Positions 17,170 through 25,492 of a stretch of 64,000 bases of DNA are shown in pieces. Both the position numbers and the translations under genes were made by a program. The stretch spans positions 3,596,001 through 3,660,000 of the forward strand of contig NZ_CP034835.1 in the NCBI RefSeq assembly GCF_004014715.1, given 5' to 3'. Every line of letters begins with the position of its first letter. The first letter of the stretch is position 1. Below the pieces are notes generated by a model. The model made no database searches. It saw only the letters and a program-made list of their open reading frames with translations, and was not told where the DNA came from. This DNA is from Pseudoalteromonas sp. R3 (lineage in GTDB: Bacteria > Pseudomonadota > Gammaproteobacteria > Enterobacterales > Alteromonadaceae).

Positions 17170-19818
17170 ATGACGAATAATCTGCGGATACTGTCGCTGA
17201 GCCTGTTGCTGGCAATTAGCCAGGCACATGCCCACACCGAAGGGCTGGCGGTCCACCCTTATTTGCAATCTGCCACCCCGACCAGCATCTGGATCAAATG
17301 GGAAACCAGCAGTGGTGATGAGTCCATTGTAGAATGGGGCGACACAGCAAAACTTGGCCGCCAAGCCAGTGGCACCAGCGAAACCGGCTATCTGCTGAGC
17401 CGTATTCACGAAGTTCAACTCACCAATCTGGCACCAGATACCGTGTATTTCTACCGAGTGAGAACAGGTGATACCTACAGCCATGTTCACAAATTCAGAA
17501 CACCCCCTTTGGCTTCTGCAGAGAAAAGCAGTCGGATCCTGGCTGTCAGTGATATGCAGCGTGACTCGGGAAACCCGGGTAAATTCAGCGAGATCATTAA
17601 TCAGGGCGTGTTACCTTATGTGCAACAGGCGCTGGGATTGGAGCTACATGATGGTCTTAATATGACCTTGATCCCCGGCGACCTGGTCGACAACGGTCAG
17701 GATTACAATAGCTGGCGCACCAGCTTCTTTTCACCCATTGCGGCGCTGGCCAGCTCTGTGCCCCTTTATCCAGCCCCGGGTAATCACGAACGTGATACAC
17801 CCACTTACTTTAAATATTTTCATCTGCCAGAAAACGGTACACCGGGGTATGAAGAACATTGGTGGTATCAGGATCATTCCAATATCCGGGTACTGTCACT
17901 CGACACCAACACCAATTACCGCATTGATGAACAGCTGATCTGGCTGGACAAAGTGCTGGCCGAAACCTGCCTGCGGGCACAAACCGACTTTGTCTTCGCC
18001 CAGATGCATCACCCGCATAAGTCGGAGATGTGGATAGCCGGAGAGACCGACTACAGCGGTAAGATTGTTGAACGCCTGGAAGCCTTTTCAAGTAGCTGTA
18101 ACAAGCCCAGTATTCACTTTTTTGGCCATACCCATGCCTACTCACGCGGCACCAGCCGGGATCACAATCACACTATGGTGAACGTGGCCTCCGCAGGAGG
18201 CAACCTGGACTATTTTGGTGAATTTGCCCAGCGCGACTACACCGAATTCTCGGTCAGCGAAGACGAGTATGGTTTTGTGGTGGTGGATGTTACTGCAGGA
18301 GACGACCCGGCATTTGAACTCAAGCGTATTTCGATGGGTGATGAGCATGTGCCACTGAACAGTCAAATCAAGGACACTCTGACTGTAAGATTAAACAACA
18401 CAGCACCGTTTACGCCTGAAATACTGGCCCCCACAGGACAAGTCCCGGCCAGCTGTGCCAACGCGGTAGCTACCTTATTTGCCGATCCCGACAAAGACTT
18501 GTTTGGCGCTGCCCACTGGCAATTGAGCAGTCAGTGCGATGACTTCAGCCAGCCGCTGTTGGACACCTGGTATCAGCACGAAAACATCTGGGACGGCGTT
18601 GATACGCGAGCTGGGCTGGCACCAAATCGCTTTGCACTCGGTCAGCTGGCACCCGGCGCTCAATACTGCGTGCGCATGCGTATGCGGGACCGTTCACTGG
18701 CGTGGAGTGACTGGTCACAGCCACACCCATTCACCACCACAGACAGCACGCACCTGACCGATAACCTGCTGCAAAACCCGGGCGCTGAGCTGGGCACCGA
18801 CAGCTGGCAAGGTGACGGGCCGCTGGAAAGCCTGACAGATAAAGCCTGTGGCTCGGTGTCACCCTATCAGGGCGAACGCTTCTTTGCCGTCGGGGGCGTC
18901 TGTGACAATGAAAGTGACCAAGGTCGAGCCTATCAGCGTGTGGATGTCAGCAACTGGGCAGCCAGTATAGACAATGGCACACTCAAAGCCCTCTACGCTG
19001 GCTGGTTGCGCAGCTGGGGCGGCAGCGATATTCCTGCTTTTGCACTTGAATTTCGCGATGCGGATCTGGCGCTGCTGAGCACCACCACCGAGGTCAGAGG
19101 CGCAACGGCCAGCTGGCAACGCTATGCTGAGGAAACGGCGCTGCCTGCCAATACGCGTTATATTGATTTTGTGCTGACAGGACAGCGCACCAGTGGCACC
19201 GACAATGACAGCTACTTTGACAATCTGGAGCTTAAGCTTGCCGAACAAAGCGACTGCGCCACTGTCTCTGACAGAGGACCGACAGGCGTAGCCGATGAGC
19301 TTATTACGCAAAAGCTGGGCAACTCAGAAAATTTACTGCAAAACTCCGGCGCTGAGGCAGGCATTCAGGGCTGGAGTGGCGCAGGACCGGTAGAATCCCT
19401 GACCAACTATCAATGTGATTCAATCCCCGCTGCAACCGACCAGCGCTTTTTTGCTGTAGGTGGTGTCTGCAACCGAGAATCAGCTCAGGGGCAAATCAGC
19501 CAGAAAATCTCGGTACAGCACTATGCCAGTTTAATCGCAGCAGGTCAGGTTAAGATGCTGTACGGCGGCAAACTTCGAAACCACAGTGGCAAAGACACCC
19601 CCTCAGTGCAGCTGCGTTTGCTTGATAATCGTGGCCAGTTGCTTCACACCAGTGAAAAACTCAGCACAACGGCTGCACAGTGGACCCAGGTATCCGGACA
19701 GTCGCTACTTCCCAAAAACACAGCCTATATCGAGTTTGTCTTACAAGGAACACGTAGTCACGGCAGCGATAACGACAGCTATTTTGATGACTTGATATTG
19801 CAGGTACTTGTGGACTAA
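17170..19818 (+). CDS. Secreted purple acid phosphatase-like metallophosphoesterase with duplicated C-terminal domain
   Basis: 882 residues preceded by AAGGAAA. A signal peptide (LRILSLSLLLAISQAHA) is followed by a fibronectin-like N-terminal PAP domain (HPYLQSATPTSIWIKWET to about residue 115). The phosphoesterase core shows LAVSDMQRD, LIPGDLVDNG, APGNHERDTP, MHHPHKSE and FFGHTHAYSRG, the five metal-binding blocks. After a fibronectin-like linker (about 410-520) two homologous domains of roughly 150 residues follow (about 533-695 and 715-880), each with NLLQN-GAE, FFAVGGVC and SDNDSYFDNL-type blocks. These resemble carbohydrate-binding jelly rolls. It stands alone and probably releases phosphate outside the cell. 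Confidence 0.86.
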   Translation: MTNNLRILSLSLLLAISQAHAHTEGLAVHPYLQSATPTSIWIKWETSSGDESIVEWGDTAKLGRQASGTSETGYLLSRIHEVQLTNLAPDTVYFYRVRTGDTYSHVHKFRTPPLASAEKSSRILAVSDMQRDSGNPGKFSEIINQGVLPYVQQALGLELHDGLNMTLIPGDLVDNGQDYNSWRTSFFSPIAALASSVPLYPAPGNHERDTPTYFKYFHLPENGTPGYEEHWWYQDHSNIRVLSLDTNTNYRIDEQLIWLDKVLAETCLRAQTDFVFAQMHHPHKSEMWIAGETDYSGKIVERLEAFSSSCNKPSIHFFGHTHAYSRGTSRDHNHTMVNVASAGGNLDYFGEFAQRDYTEFSVSEDEYGFVVVDVTAGDDPAFELKRISMGDEHVPLNSQIKDTLTVRLNNTAPFTPEILAPTGQVPASCANAVATLFADPDKDLFGAAHWQLSSQCDDFSQPLLDTWYQHENIWDGVDTRAGLAPNRFALGQLAPGAQYCVRMRMRDRSLAWSDWSQPHPFTTTDSTHLTDNLLQNPGAELGTDSWQGDGPLESLTDKACGSVSPYQGERFFAVGGVCDNESDQGRAYQRVDVSNWAASIDNGTLKALYAGWLRSWGGSDIPAFALEFRDADLALLSTTTEVRGATASWQRYAEETALPANTRYIDFVLTGQRTSGTDNDSYFDNLELKLAEQSDCATVSDRGPTGVADELITQKLGNSENLLQNSGAEAGIQGWSGAGPVESLTNYQCDSIPAATDQRFFAVGGVCNRESAQGQISQKISVQHYASLIAAGQVKMLYGGKLRNHSGKDTPSVQLRLLDNRGQLLHTSEKLSTTAAQWTQVSGQSLLPKNTAYIEFVLQGTRSHGSDNDSYFDDLILQVLVD

Positions 19819-19825
19819 TCAAAGC

Positions 19826-19846
19826 GCCGCCGAGCCCATCGGCGGC
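19826..19846 (+). terminator. Hairpin after the phosphatase gene (weak terminator)
   Basis: GCCGCCGA-GCCCA-TCGGCGGC, a perfect 8-bp GC-rich stem 7 bases after the stop. Only ATCTTGAACTTTT follows, so termination is probable but not textbook. Confidence 0.5.
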
Positions 19847-19983
19847 ATCTTGAACTTTTCGCATCATGACACTTTTTTGATTGTTTTTTACACTTCCCCG
19901 GTCCCATATCTGATACATTCAAACTGCACAAAGAACAACCAACTGACATTCCCATACTGATACAACATAAAAAGGATGTGTTT

Positions 19984-21606
19984 ATGAAACAAGATAAAAA
20001 GCAATCAGGTATAAACCTCGATGTAACCCCCAGACGCCAATTTCTCAAATCGTCCCTGGCAATCGGTGGTGCAATGGGTGCAGCCCCCTTAATGCTCAGC
20101 CATTCTGCAGCCGCCCACTCGCAATATGATCAGTACCATAAAGTATTTGCCGACGATCCCAGATATGATTCTATGCTAACAGGCTCCAATTTGCGGTTTC
20201 CCAATCGACCCGGTTATGTCGCCGTGTGCAGTTCTGCTTATGAAGTTTATATGGCGGCCAGAGAAGCCATCGTAAACGACCATCGCATCACAGTACGCTC
20301 TGGCGGTCACTGCTATGAAGGGTTTGTGGTTAATGACAGCGGTGTCGTTATTGATCTCAGCAACATGGATCGCATCTATCGCAGCGATGGTCACTATGTC
20401 GTCGAGGCGGGTGCCTCTTTAGGGCATACCTATAAAACCCTGTTTAAGGAATTTGGCGTGATCATGCCCGGTGGTTCTTGCTTTGGCGTGGGCGTTGGTG
20501 GCCACGTTTGTGGTGGTGGGTTTGGTATTCACTCCCGGCAATATGGCCTGAGCAGCGATTATCTGGTTGGTGTGGAGCTTATCACTTTTAATGAGTGGGG
20601 CGGACAGGCCAATTATCCGCGCACCTACTTCAAAGGCCAGTCTGCAATCGCGGATGAGATTGTCTGGGCACATCAGGGCGGGGGAGGCGGTAACTTTGGA
20701 ATAGTCACTAAGTACTTTTTCAAAGACTTACCCCCAGTACCTGAGTCTTTGCACTTGCAGGAAGTCGCCCTGCCCTGGCACTTGTTTGATTATGAGCAGT
20801 TTGCCAGCTTACTGCGCAACTATGGTGAATTCTGGCAACAGCACAACGGCCCGCACAGCCGTTTTAACGCTCTGCACTCATCAATGGCCATCCCTAACTC
20901 CGTCGGTGGCAACGGTGAAATTCGGCTCTCTCTTTATTGTAGCGGTGACCCCAATCTGATTGATGAGTTTATCGACGCTCTGTTCACCCCCGAACAACTT
21001 CAGGATGCTAAAACAGGCTTACGCACCACCAATCATATGGGCTTGCAGGAGCAGGAGAACGCCCCGCAGCGTCCGGTACCGCCGGGCAGTTATTTCAGCA
21101 TGCCCTGGTGGTATGGCACCCAGTATGGTGCGGGCACTCTGGTTGGTGCGCGTGGTAAAAATAAATCGGCCTATATGAAAAAGCCTTTTCCTGAGGCCCA
21201 GATCCAAACCCTGTGGAACACACTGCGCCATGGTGACTATCTGAGCCCCGCCGGGATGCTACAATTGTCCTCCTATGGCGGACAGATAAACGCCCTGTCG
21301 GAGTACGATACCGCCGTGTCGCATCGCGATTCGATCATGAAATTGCAATATCAAACCTACTGGTTTGAGGCCGTGCAGGACCCTTATCATATTGGCTGGA
21401 TCAATGGTTTTTACCATGCCATGTATGGCGTACAAGGCCCGGCTCCCGATGAGGTGATGGATGGGTGTTATGTGAATTATGCCGATGTCGATATCCAGAA
21501 CTGGCAATATTTGTACTACAAACACAATTATGCCAGGTTACAGCAGCTGAAACGTCAACTGGACCCAGGGAATCAACTTCATCATGCTCAATCTATCGAG
21601 CTGTAA
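19984..21606 (+). CDS. Tat-exported FAD-binding oxidoreductase (berberine-bridge type)
   Basis: About 540 residues. I start at ATG 19984, eight bases after AAAGGA; an upstream GTG at 19978 is possible. A twin-arginine signal (TPRRQFLKSSLAIGGAMGAAP) directs export of the folded protein. The FAD_binding_4 domain has RSGGHCYEGF, with the histidine that links FAD, and GSCFGVGVGGHVCGGGFG, whose first cysteine aligns with the second flavin-linking residue of berberine-bridge enzymes. The C-terminus is a BBE domain (GCYVNYADVDIQNW...YYKHNYARLQQLKRQLDP). Bicovalent flavin is thus likely. Members oxidise sugars or secondary metabolites; the substrate is unknown. The next gene encodes a small RiPP-like peptide. 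Confidence 0.87.
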   Translation: MKQDKKQSGINLDVTPRRQFLKSSLAIGGAMGAAPLMLSHSAAAHSQYDQYHKVFADDPRYDSMLTGSNLRFPNRPGYVAVCSSAYEVYMAAREAIVNDHRITVRSGGHCYEGFVVNDSGVVIDLSNMDRIYRSDGHYVVEAGASLGHTYKTLFKEFGVIMPGGSCFGVGVGGHVCGGGFGIHSRQYGLSSDYLVGVELITFNEWGGQANYPRTYFKGQSAIADEIVWAHQGGGGGNFGIVTKYFFKDLPPVPESLHLQEVALPWHLFDYEQFASLLRNYGEFWQQHNGPHSRFNALHSSMAIPNSVGGNGEIRLSLYCSGDPNLIDEFIDALFTPEQLQDAKTGLRTTNHMGLQEQENAPQRPVPPGSYFSMPWWYGTQYGAGTLVGARGKNKSAYMKKPFPEAQIQTLWNTLRHGDYLSPAGMLQLSSYGGQINALSEYDTAVSHRDSIMKLQYQTYWFEAVQDPYHIGWINGFYHAMYGVQGPAPDEVMDGCYVNYADVDIQNWQYLYYKHNYARLQQLKRQLDPGNQLHHAQSIEL

Positions 21607-21752
21607 GTCTGTCCGCTTACACAACGCTCAGAGAATTTACATTTAACGTTATAATAACCAATGTTGAGCCCAGCTCCTCCCACGGGCTCACTGAAAAAGT
21701 AGAAAAAACTACCCAAAACACTAAGTTACACAAAAAATTCCCACAAACCTTG

Positions 21753-21781
21753 TTGACTATTCTTAACCCAAATGCAAATAT
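21753..21781 (+). promoter_or_regulatory. Possible sigma-70 promoter before the small peptide gene
   Basis: TTGACT at 21753-21758 and AAATAT at 21776-21781 with a 17-base spacer. The -35 is good, the -10 only fair. It lies 42 bases before the ATG at 21824. Confidence 0.4.
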
Positions 21782-21823
21782 TGTTGCGCATTTAACGCAA
21801 AAATGAACAATAAGGAAATAACA

Positions 21824-22030
21824 ATGAAACTAAAAATATCTAAAAAGAAACTTAAGAGTTTATCAAAAGACCTGACTGCTATCCCGGCAACTAAAACAGC
21901 CGAAGTCGCCGGTGGTGACAAATACTCTCTCTATCGTGAGTGCATCTACACTATGGTAGTTCAATGTGGTTCTTTCACTTGCCCATCACGTCCAAACAAT
22001 ACGAACTGCGGTACAGATACCTGTCACTAA
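21824..22030 (+). CDS. RiPP-like (class I lanthipeptide-type) precursor peptide
   Basis: 68 residues from ATG 21824, which has AAGGAAAT at 21812-21819 upstream; an ATG at 21803 would add seven residues and lacks a site. The N-terminal part MKLKISKKKLKSLSKDL, an Ala/Thr-rich stretch and then TAEVAGG is the leader type seen in GG-cleaved class I lanthipeptide and related precursors. The 37-residue core after GG (32-68) has five cysteines (40, 48, 53, 62, 67) and eight Ser/Thr. No LanB, LanC, radical-SAM or peptidase-transporter gene lies in this window, so the modifying enzymes are elsewhere or the peptide is only disulfide-bonded. It has its own terminator. Confidence 0.62.
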   Translation: MKLKISKKKLKSLSKDLTAIPATKTAEVAGGDKYSLYRECIYTMVVQCGSFTCPSRPNNTNCGTDTCH

Positions 22031-22040
22031 GCTTTAAGCT

Positions 22041-22067
22041 ATGATGCGACGCAGGTCGCATCATTTT
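22041..22067 (+). terminator. Rho-independent terminator after the small peptide gene
   Basis: ATGATGCGAC-GCAG-GTCGCATCAT: a perfect 10-bp stem with a 4-base loop followed by a T-run, 11 bases after the stop codon. Confidence 0.88.
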
Positions 22068-22144
22068 GCCTACCCCCATGCCGCTTATCAGCTATCACAA
22101 TACACTGGCCCGGCAGCATACTTTCCAGACCAAGTTTACAAAGT

Positions 22145-23443
22145 CTATTGATTTGCTTGCTGCATATAATCCAGCGTAAACTCAGTCAGCGCCCGCGTGC
22201 CCAATTTAAATGCCGATTCATCAGCAATAAAGTACGGCGAGTGGTTACTGGCAGCGTCTTTGGGATCTGTGCCTTTGGGAGTACCTCCCAAAAATACAAA
22301 TAACCCGGGCACTTCCATCGCATAGAATGAGAAGTCTTCAGCGCCGGTCACTTTAGGCATTTCAATCATACCCTGAGCACCAAACACTTTCTCAAGTGTG
22401 GGTAGCATTTGCTCCGTCAGGGCCGGGTCGTTCACCGTGACCGGATAACCTTCAATGATCTTTACTTCTGCCGTGTTACCGGAAGCCTGAGCGATATGCT
22501 CTGCTGTATGAGTCAGTTTTTCAAATATCTGCGCGCGGTTATCCATATCAAAGTTACGTATGGTACCGACCATATTTACCTCTTCTGGTATGATGTTGTT
22601 GCGAACACCACCGGCAATTTTACCGAATGAGACAATAGCAGGTTCTTTGGTGATATTGATCTGACGACTGACAATGTGGTTTACCCCTGACACTATCTGT
22701 GCAGCAGCAGCAATCGGATCCGCGCCAGCCCAGGGTGTAGAGCCATGAGTTTGTTCACCTTTGACACTGATCTCAAAACGGTCTGCACTGGCCATAGTTG
22801 GGCCACTGCGATATCCCAGCTGGCCAACATTGAGCTTAGAGGTAATATGCAAACCAAACGCCACATCAGGTTGGTACTTCTTAAAGATCCCTTCTTTGAG
22901 CATCAGTTCAGCGCCGCCTTCTTCGCCCTCAGGTGCGCCCTCTTCGGCAGGCTGAAAGACAAACATCACATTGCCTGCGAGCTCATCACGCATGCCGGCA
23001 AGTACCTCGGCCGCACCCATTAACATGGCAACATGGGTATCATGACCACAGGCATGCATAATGCCCACATCCACACCCCGGTAATTGGTGGTTTTGGTGG
23101 ATTTAAACGGCAGGTCGTTCTTCTCGGTCACCGGCAGCGCATCCATATCCGCACGTAACATCACAGTCGGCCCGGGCTTAGCGCCTTTGAGCATACCCAC
23201 CACTCCGGTATACGCAATACCGGTTTCCACTTCCATGCCCAGCGCTTTAAGGTGTTTAGCCACCTTAGCCGCTGTACGTACCTCACGATTACCCAGCTCT
23301 GGATTTTGGTGGATATCCCGGCGCCATTCAATCACTTTTGGCTCGACCTGCTTAAGCAAGCTGGCATGATCCGCCGCCTGAGCACCCATGCTCAAAGCGC
23401 CCAGAATCGACGCTAAACTCAGACTCAGCATAGATTTGTTCAT
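22145..23443 (-). CDS. Exported M20 family amidohydrolase
   Basis: 432 residues with AAGGAAGGG before the ATG and a signal peptide ending in GAQAADH. It belongs to the M20D hippurate/IAA-amino-acid hydrolase group: DIHQNPELGNRE, MLRADMDALPV, MHACGHDTHVAMLMGAA (metal ligands in HACGHD), FQPAEEGAPEGEEGGAELM (catalytic EE), GEQTHGSTPWAGADPI and the C-terminal GAEDFSFY. The enzyme removes an acyl group from N-acyl amino acids in a two-metal site. Being exported, it probably acts in the periplasm. It reads toward the small peptide's terminator and has no operon partner. Confidence 0.92.
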   Translation of the reverse strand: MNKSMLSLSLASILGALSMGAQAADHASLLKQVEPKVIEWRRDIHQNPELGNREVRTAAKVAKHLKALGMEVETGIAYTGVVGMLKGAKPGPTVMLRADMDALPVTEKNDLPFKSTKTTNYRGVDVGIMHACGHDTHVAMLMGAAEVLAGMRDELAGNVMFVFQPAEEGAPEGEEGGAELMLKEGIFKKYQPDVAFGLHITSKLNVGQLGYRSGPTMASADRFEISVKGEQTHGSTPWAGADPIAAAAQIVSGVNHIVSRQINITKEPAIVSFGKIAGGVRNNIIPEEVNMVGTIRNFDMDNRAQIFEKLTHTAEHIAQASGNTAEVKIIEGYPVTVNDPALTEQMLPTLEKVFGAQGMIEMPKVTGAEDFSFYAMEVPGLFVFLGGTPKGTDPKDAASNHSPYFIADESAFKLGTRALTEFTLDYMQQANQ

Positions 23444-23585
23444 TACCCTTCCTTTTATATTTGTTATTAGTCGTCAAACAAAATAACAGACAAAGTTATT
23501 AGGGAAAGAGATTTGCGATAGAGCCGGGATGGCTGCGGTGAGCTAAACTGAACAGGCAAGGTAGCCATAGAACAAGGATTGGATA

Positions 23586-24224
23586 ATGAATATAGTAGCT
23601 GATGACCGTGAACAAGCGTCTGGAATAACCCAATTACTCTCTACCTGTCAGTCCGTCAACCTGATAAGACAGCGCCTGACTGTGGGTGACTACCTGATCG
23701 ATGACTGGCTGATTATAGAACGCAAACAACTCAGAGATCTGCTGATTTCCATCATTGATGGCAGGCTGTTTAGCCAGGCGCAACGGCTCTCTGACTCAGG
23801 TTTTCAGCCACTCCTAATCATTGAAGGCAACGCCGCTGATATCCGGAACTGCACTATGGATAGGCGAGCAGTGCTAGGCGCGCTGGCCAGCATAGGACTG
23901 ATTTATGCCATAACAACACTCAGAACGCACAATCAACAAGAAACGGTAAAGCTTATGCAATTTGCTGCGCAGCAGCAGCGCCGTTTAAACTCTGATGTAT
24001 TGCAGCGCAAGGGTTTTAGGCCAAAAACATATATGAGAAAACAGCTATACCTGCTGCAAGGCCTGCCAAATGTCGGCCCCAAACTGGCCAAAAGATTGCC
24101 ACACCATTTTGGCTCAATTGAAGCCGTATTTAATGCTACCCAGTCCCAGTTAATGGCTGTTGACGGCATAGGCGCAGATACCGCCAAAGCCATTCGGACT
24201 ATTTTAACGACACCCTCTCTCTAA
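23586..24224 (+). CDS. ERCC4 (XPF-type) nuclease with helix-hairpin-helix
   Basis: 212 residues. The N-terminal half is an ERCC4 nuclease domain: VADDREQ, VGDYLIDDWLIIERKQLRDL (catalytic ERK-x3-D), GRLFSQAQRL and LLIIEGN. The C-terminal third has paired helix-hairpin-helix motifs (LQGLPNVGPKLAKRLPHHFGSIEAVFNAT and LMAVDGIGADTAKAIRTIL), which bind branched DNA. This is the domain order of XPF and of Hef without a helicase. Such short forms occur scattered in bacteria and their role is not settled. The stop is two bases before the first of three operator-like palindromes of the next gene. Confidence 0.85.
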   Translation: MNIVADDREQASGITQLLSTCQSVNLIRQRLTVGDYLIDDWLIIERKQLRDLLISIIDGRLFSQAQRLSDSGFQPLLIIEGNAADIRNCTMDRRAVLGALASIGLIYAITTLRTHNQQETVKLMQFAAQQQRRLNSDVLQRKGFRPKTYMRKQLYLLQGLPNVGPKLAKRLPHHFGSIEAVFNATQSQLMAVDGIGADTAKAIRTILTTPSL

Positions 24225-24226
24225 GA

Positions 24227-24301
24227 TGACAAAAATTTTATTGCCAAAATTTTTGACAATAAATTTATTGTCACTAAACTTTGACTATAAAAATTTTGTC
24301 A
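24227..24301 (+). promoter_or_regulatory. Three 20-bp palindromic operator-like sites before the ATPase genes
   Basis: Site 1, 24227-24246: TGACAAAAATTTTATTGCCA. Site 2, 24254-24273: TGACAATAAATTTATTGTCA, a perfect palindrome. Site 3, 24282-24301: TGACTATAAAAATTTTGTCA. Their starts are 27 and 28 bases apart. A possible promoter (TTGACA at 24253-24258, TAAACT at 24275-24280) lies between sites, and site 3 touches the AGGAGG ribosome-binding site at 24301-24306. This is the layout of a repressor that shuts off the ATPase pair; the protein that binds is not identified. Confidence 0.6.
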
Positions 24302-24310
24302 GGAGGCATT

Positions 24311-25492
24311 ATGGCAGGTCAGGTGGTTCGGGGTAATAAATATTTCCCCAGAGAAAAAGATCAAAATAAGCTGTTGCGGCGGCTCAGAGACGGAAGCCAC
24401 TTGCTGGTCCTTGCCCCGCGGCGTGTCGGTAAAACGTCTATGCTGTTTTACCTGCAAGACAACCCACCAGATGGCTATGTGTTTCTCTATAATATCGTGC
24501 AATCCTGTGCAACTGAGCACGAATACTACAAACAGATCATAGATAACCTGTTCCGCTCCGAGTTTACCGACCAACTGAGTAGCCTGTTTAAATGGGGCAA
24601 AGATCAAATAAACAAATTTCGCAGCAGCATTACCGGCGTATCAGTCGGTGCGACGGGTATCGAGTTTGACCATCAGGACCGTCAGCTCACTCACCGAGAT
24701 CTCAGCGCCGCCCTCAATGCACTAACACTGGACAAAAAACTGGTGCTTATCATTGACGAGTTCCCGGATGTTGTTGAGAAAATCTATAACCAGCAAGATC
24801 ACAAAAGCGCGGAGTCATTTTTATCTGGTTGTCGTGAGTTGTGGTCAGAGCAAAGGCTAAACCAACATGTGCAGTTTGTGCTGACAGGCTCAATTGGGCT
24901 GGACACGCTGGTGAGCAAAATGGCACTGTCAGATCTCATCAATGTGCTCATCCCGGTGTCTATTGCGCCACTAAGCCAGGCTCAGGGCCGCGAGTTTATC
25001 AACACGCTCAACCATCGTGAACAGGAGCCCATCCAGATTGATGCCACAGCACAGGATTATCTGCTCGACAAGGTTGGCTGGCTGATGCCCTATTACATCG
25101 AGATCCTGTGGATGCAGCTGGTTGATGTGTATTTTGATGAAGGACTGGATTCTGTCAGCCCGGCAGATATTGACGCCGCTTACAACAAGCTGTTTTCGAT
25201 ACAGTATCAATCTCACTTTAATCACTGGGCAGAACGACTAAACCGTTTTGCGGACAGCGAAAAAACACTGGCAAGTGACGTATTAACAGCGATGTGTGAG
25301 CATGCACAGCTGCCAGGCTCCCACTTGTTTAACCTCTCGCAGGCAAGCCAGTATCAGCAAATCAATTGCCAATACGTGATCGACTGTCTGATCCACGATG
25401 GTTATATTTTTATCAATCAGGCGCAGTGTTATCAGTTCACCTCGCCCATGCTTAAAGAATGGTGGGGGCGCTATGCAACTCGACGACTATAA
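24311..25492 (+). CDS. P-loop ATPase (AAA-like, first of a pair)
   Basis: About 393 residues from ATG 24311, which has a perfect AGGAGG four bases upstream; the upstream in-frame start at 24281 lies in the operator region. Residues 6-45 (VRGNKYFPREKDQNKLLRRLRDGSHLLVLAPRRVGKTSML) hold the Walker A motif PRRVGKTS; Walker B is LVLIIDEFPDVV near residue 150, and FVLTGSIGL is a sensor-1 type strand. The C-terminal part looks like a winged helix (YVIDCLIHDGYIFI). It belongs with archaeal-ATPase/AAA-like domains of unknown role. Its last 20 bases overlap the start of the second ATPase, so the two are translated together. Confidence 0.75.
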   Translation: MAGQVVRGNKYFPREKDQNKLLRRLRDGSHLLVLAPRRVGKTSMLFYLQDNPPDGYVFLYNIVQSCATEHEYYKQIIDNLFRSEFTDQLSSLFKWGKDQINKFRSSITGVSVGATGIEFDHQDRQLTHRDLSAALNALTLDKKLVLIIDEFPDVVEKIYNQQDHKSAESFLSGCRELWSEQRLNQHVQFVLTGSIGLDTLVSKMALSDLINVLIPVSIAPLSQAQGREFINTLNHREQEPIQIDATAQDYLLDKVGWLMPYYIEILWMQLVDVYFDEGLDSVSPADIDAAYNKLFSIQYQSHFNHWAERLNRFADSEKTLASDVLTAMCEHAQLPGSHLFNLSQASQYQQINCQYVIDCLIHDGYIFINQAQCYQFTSPMLKEWWGRYATRRL

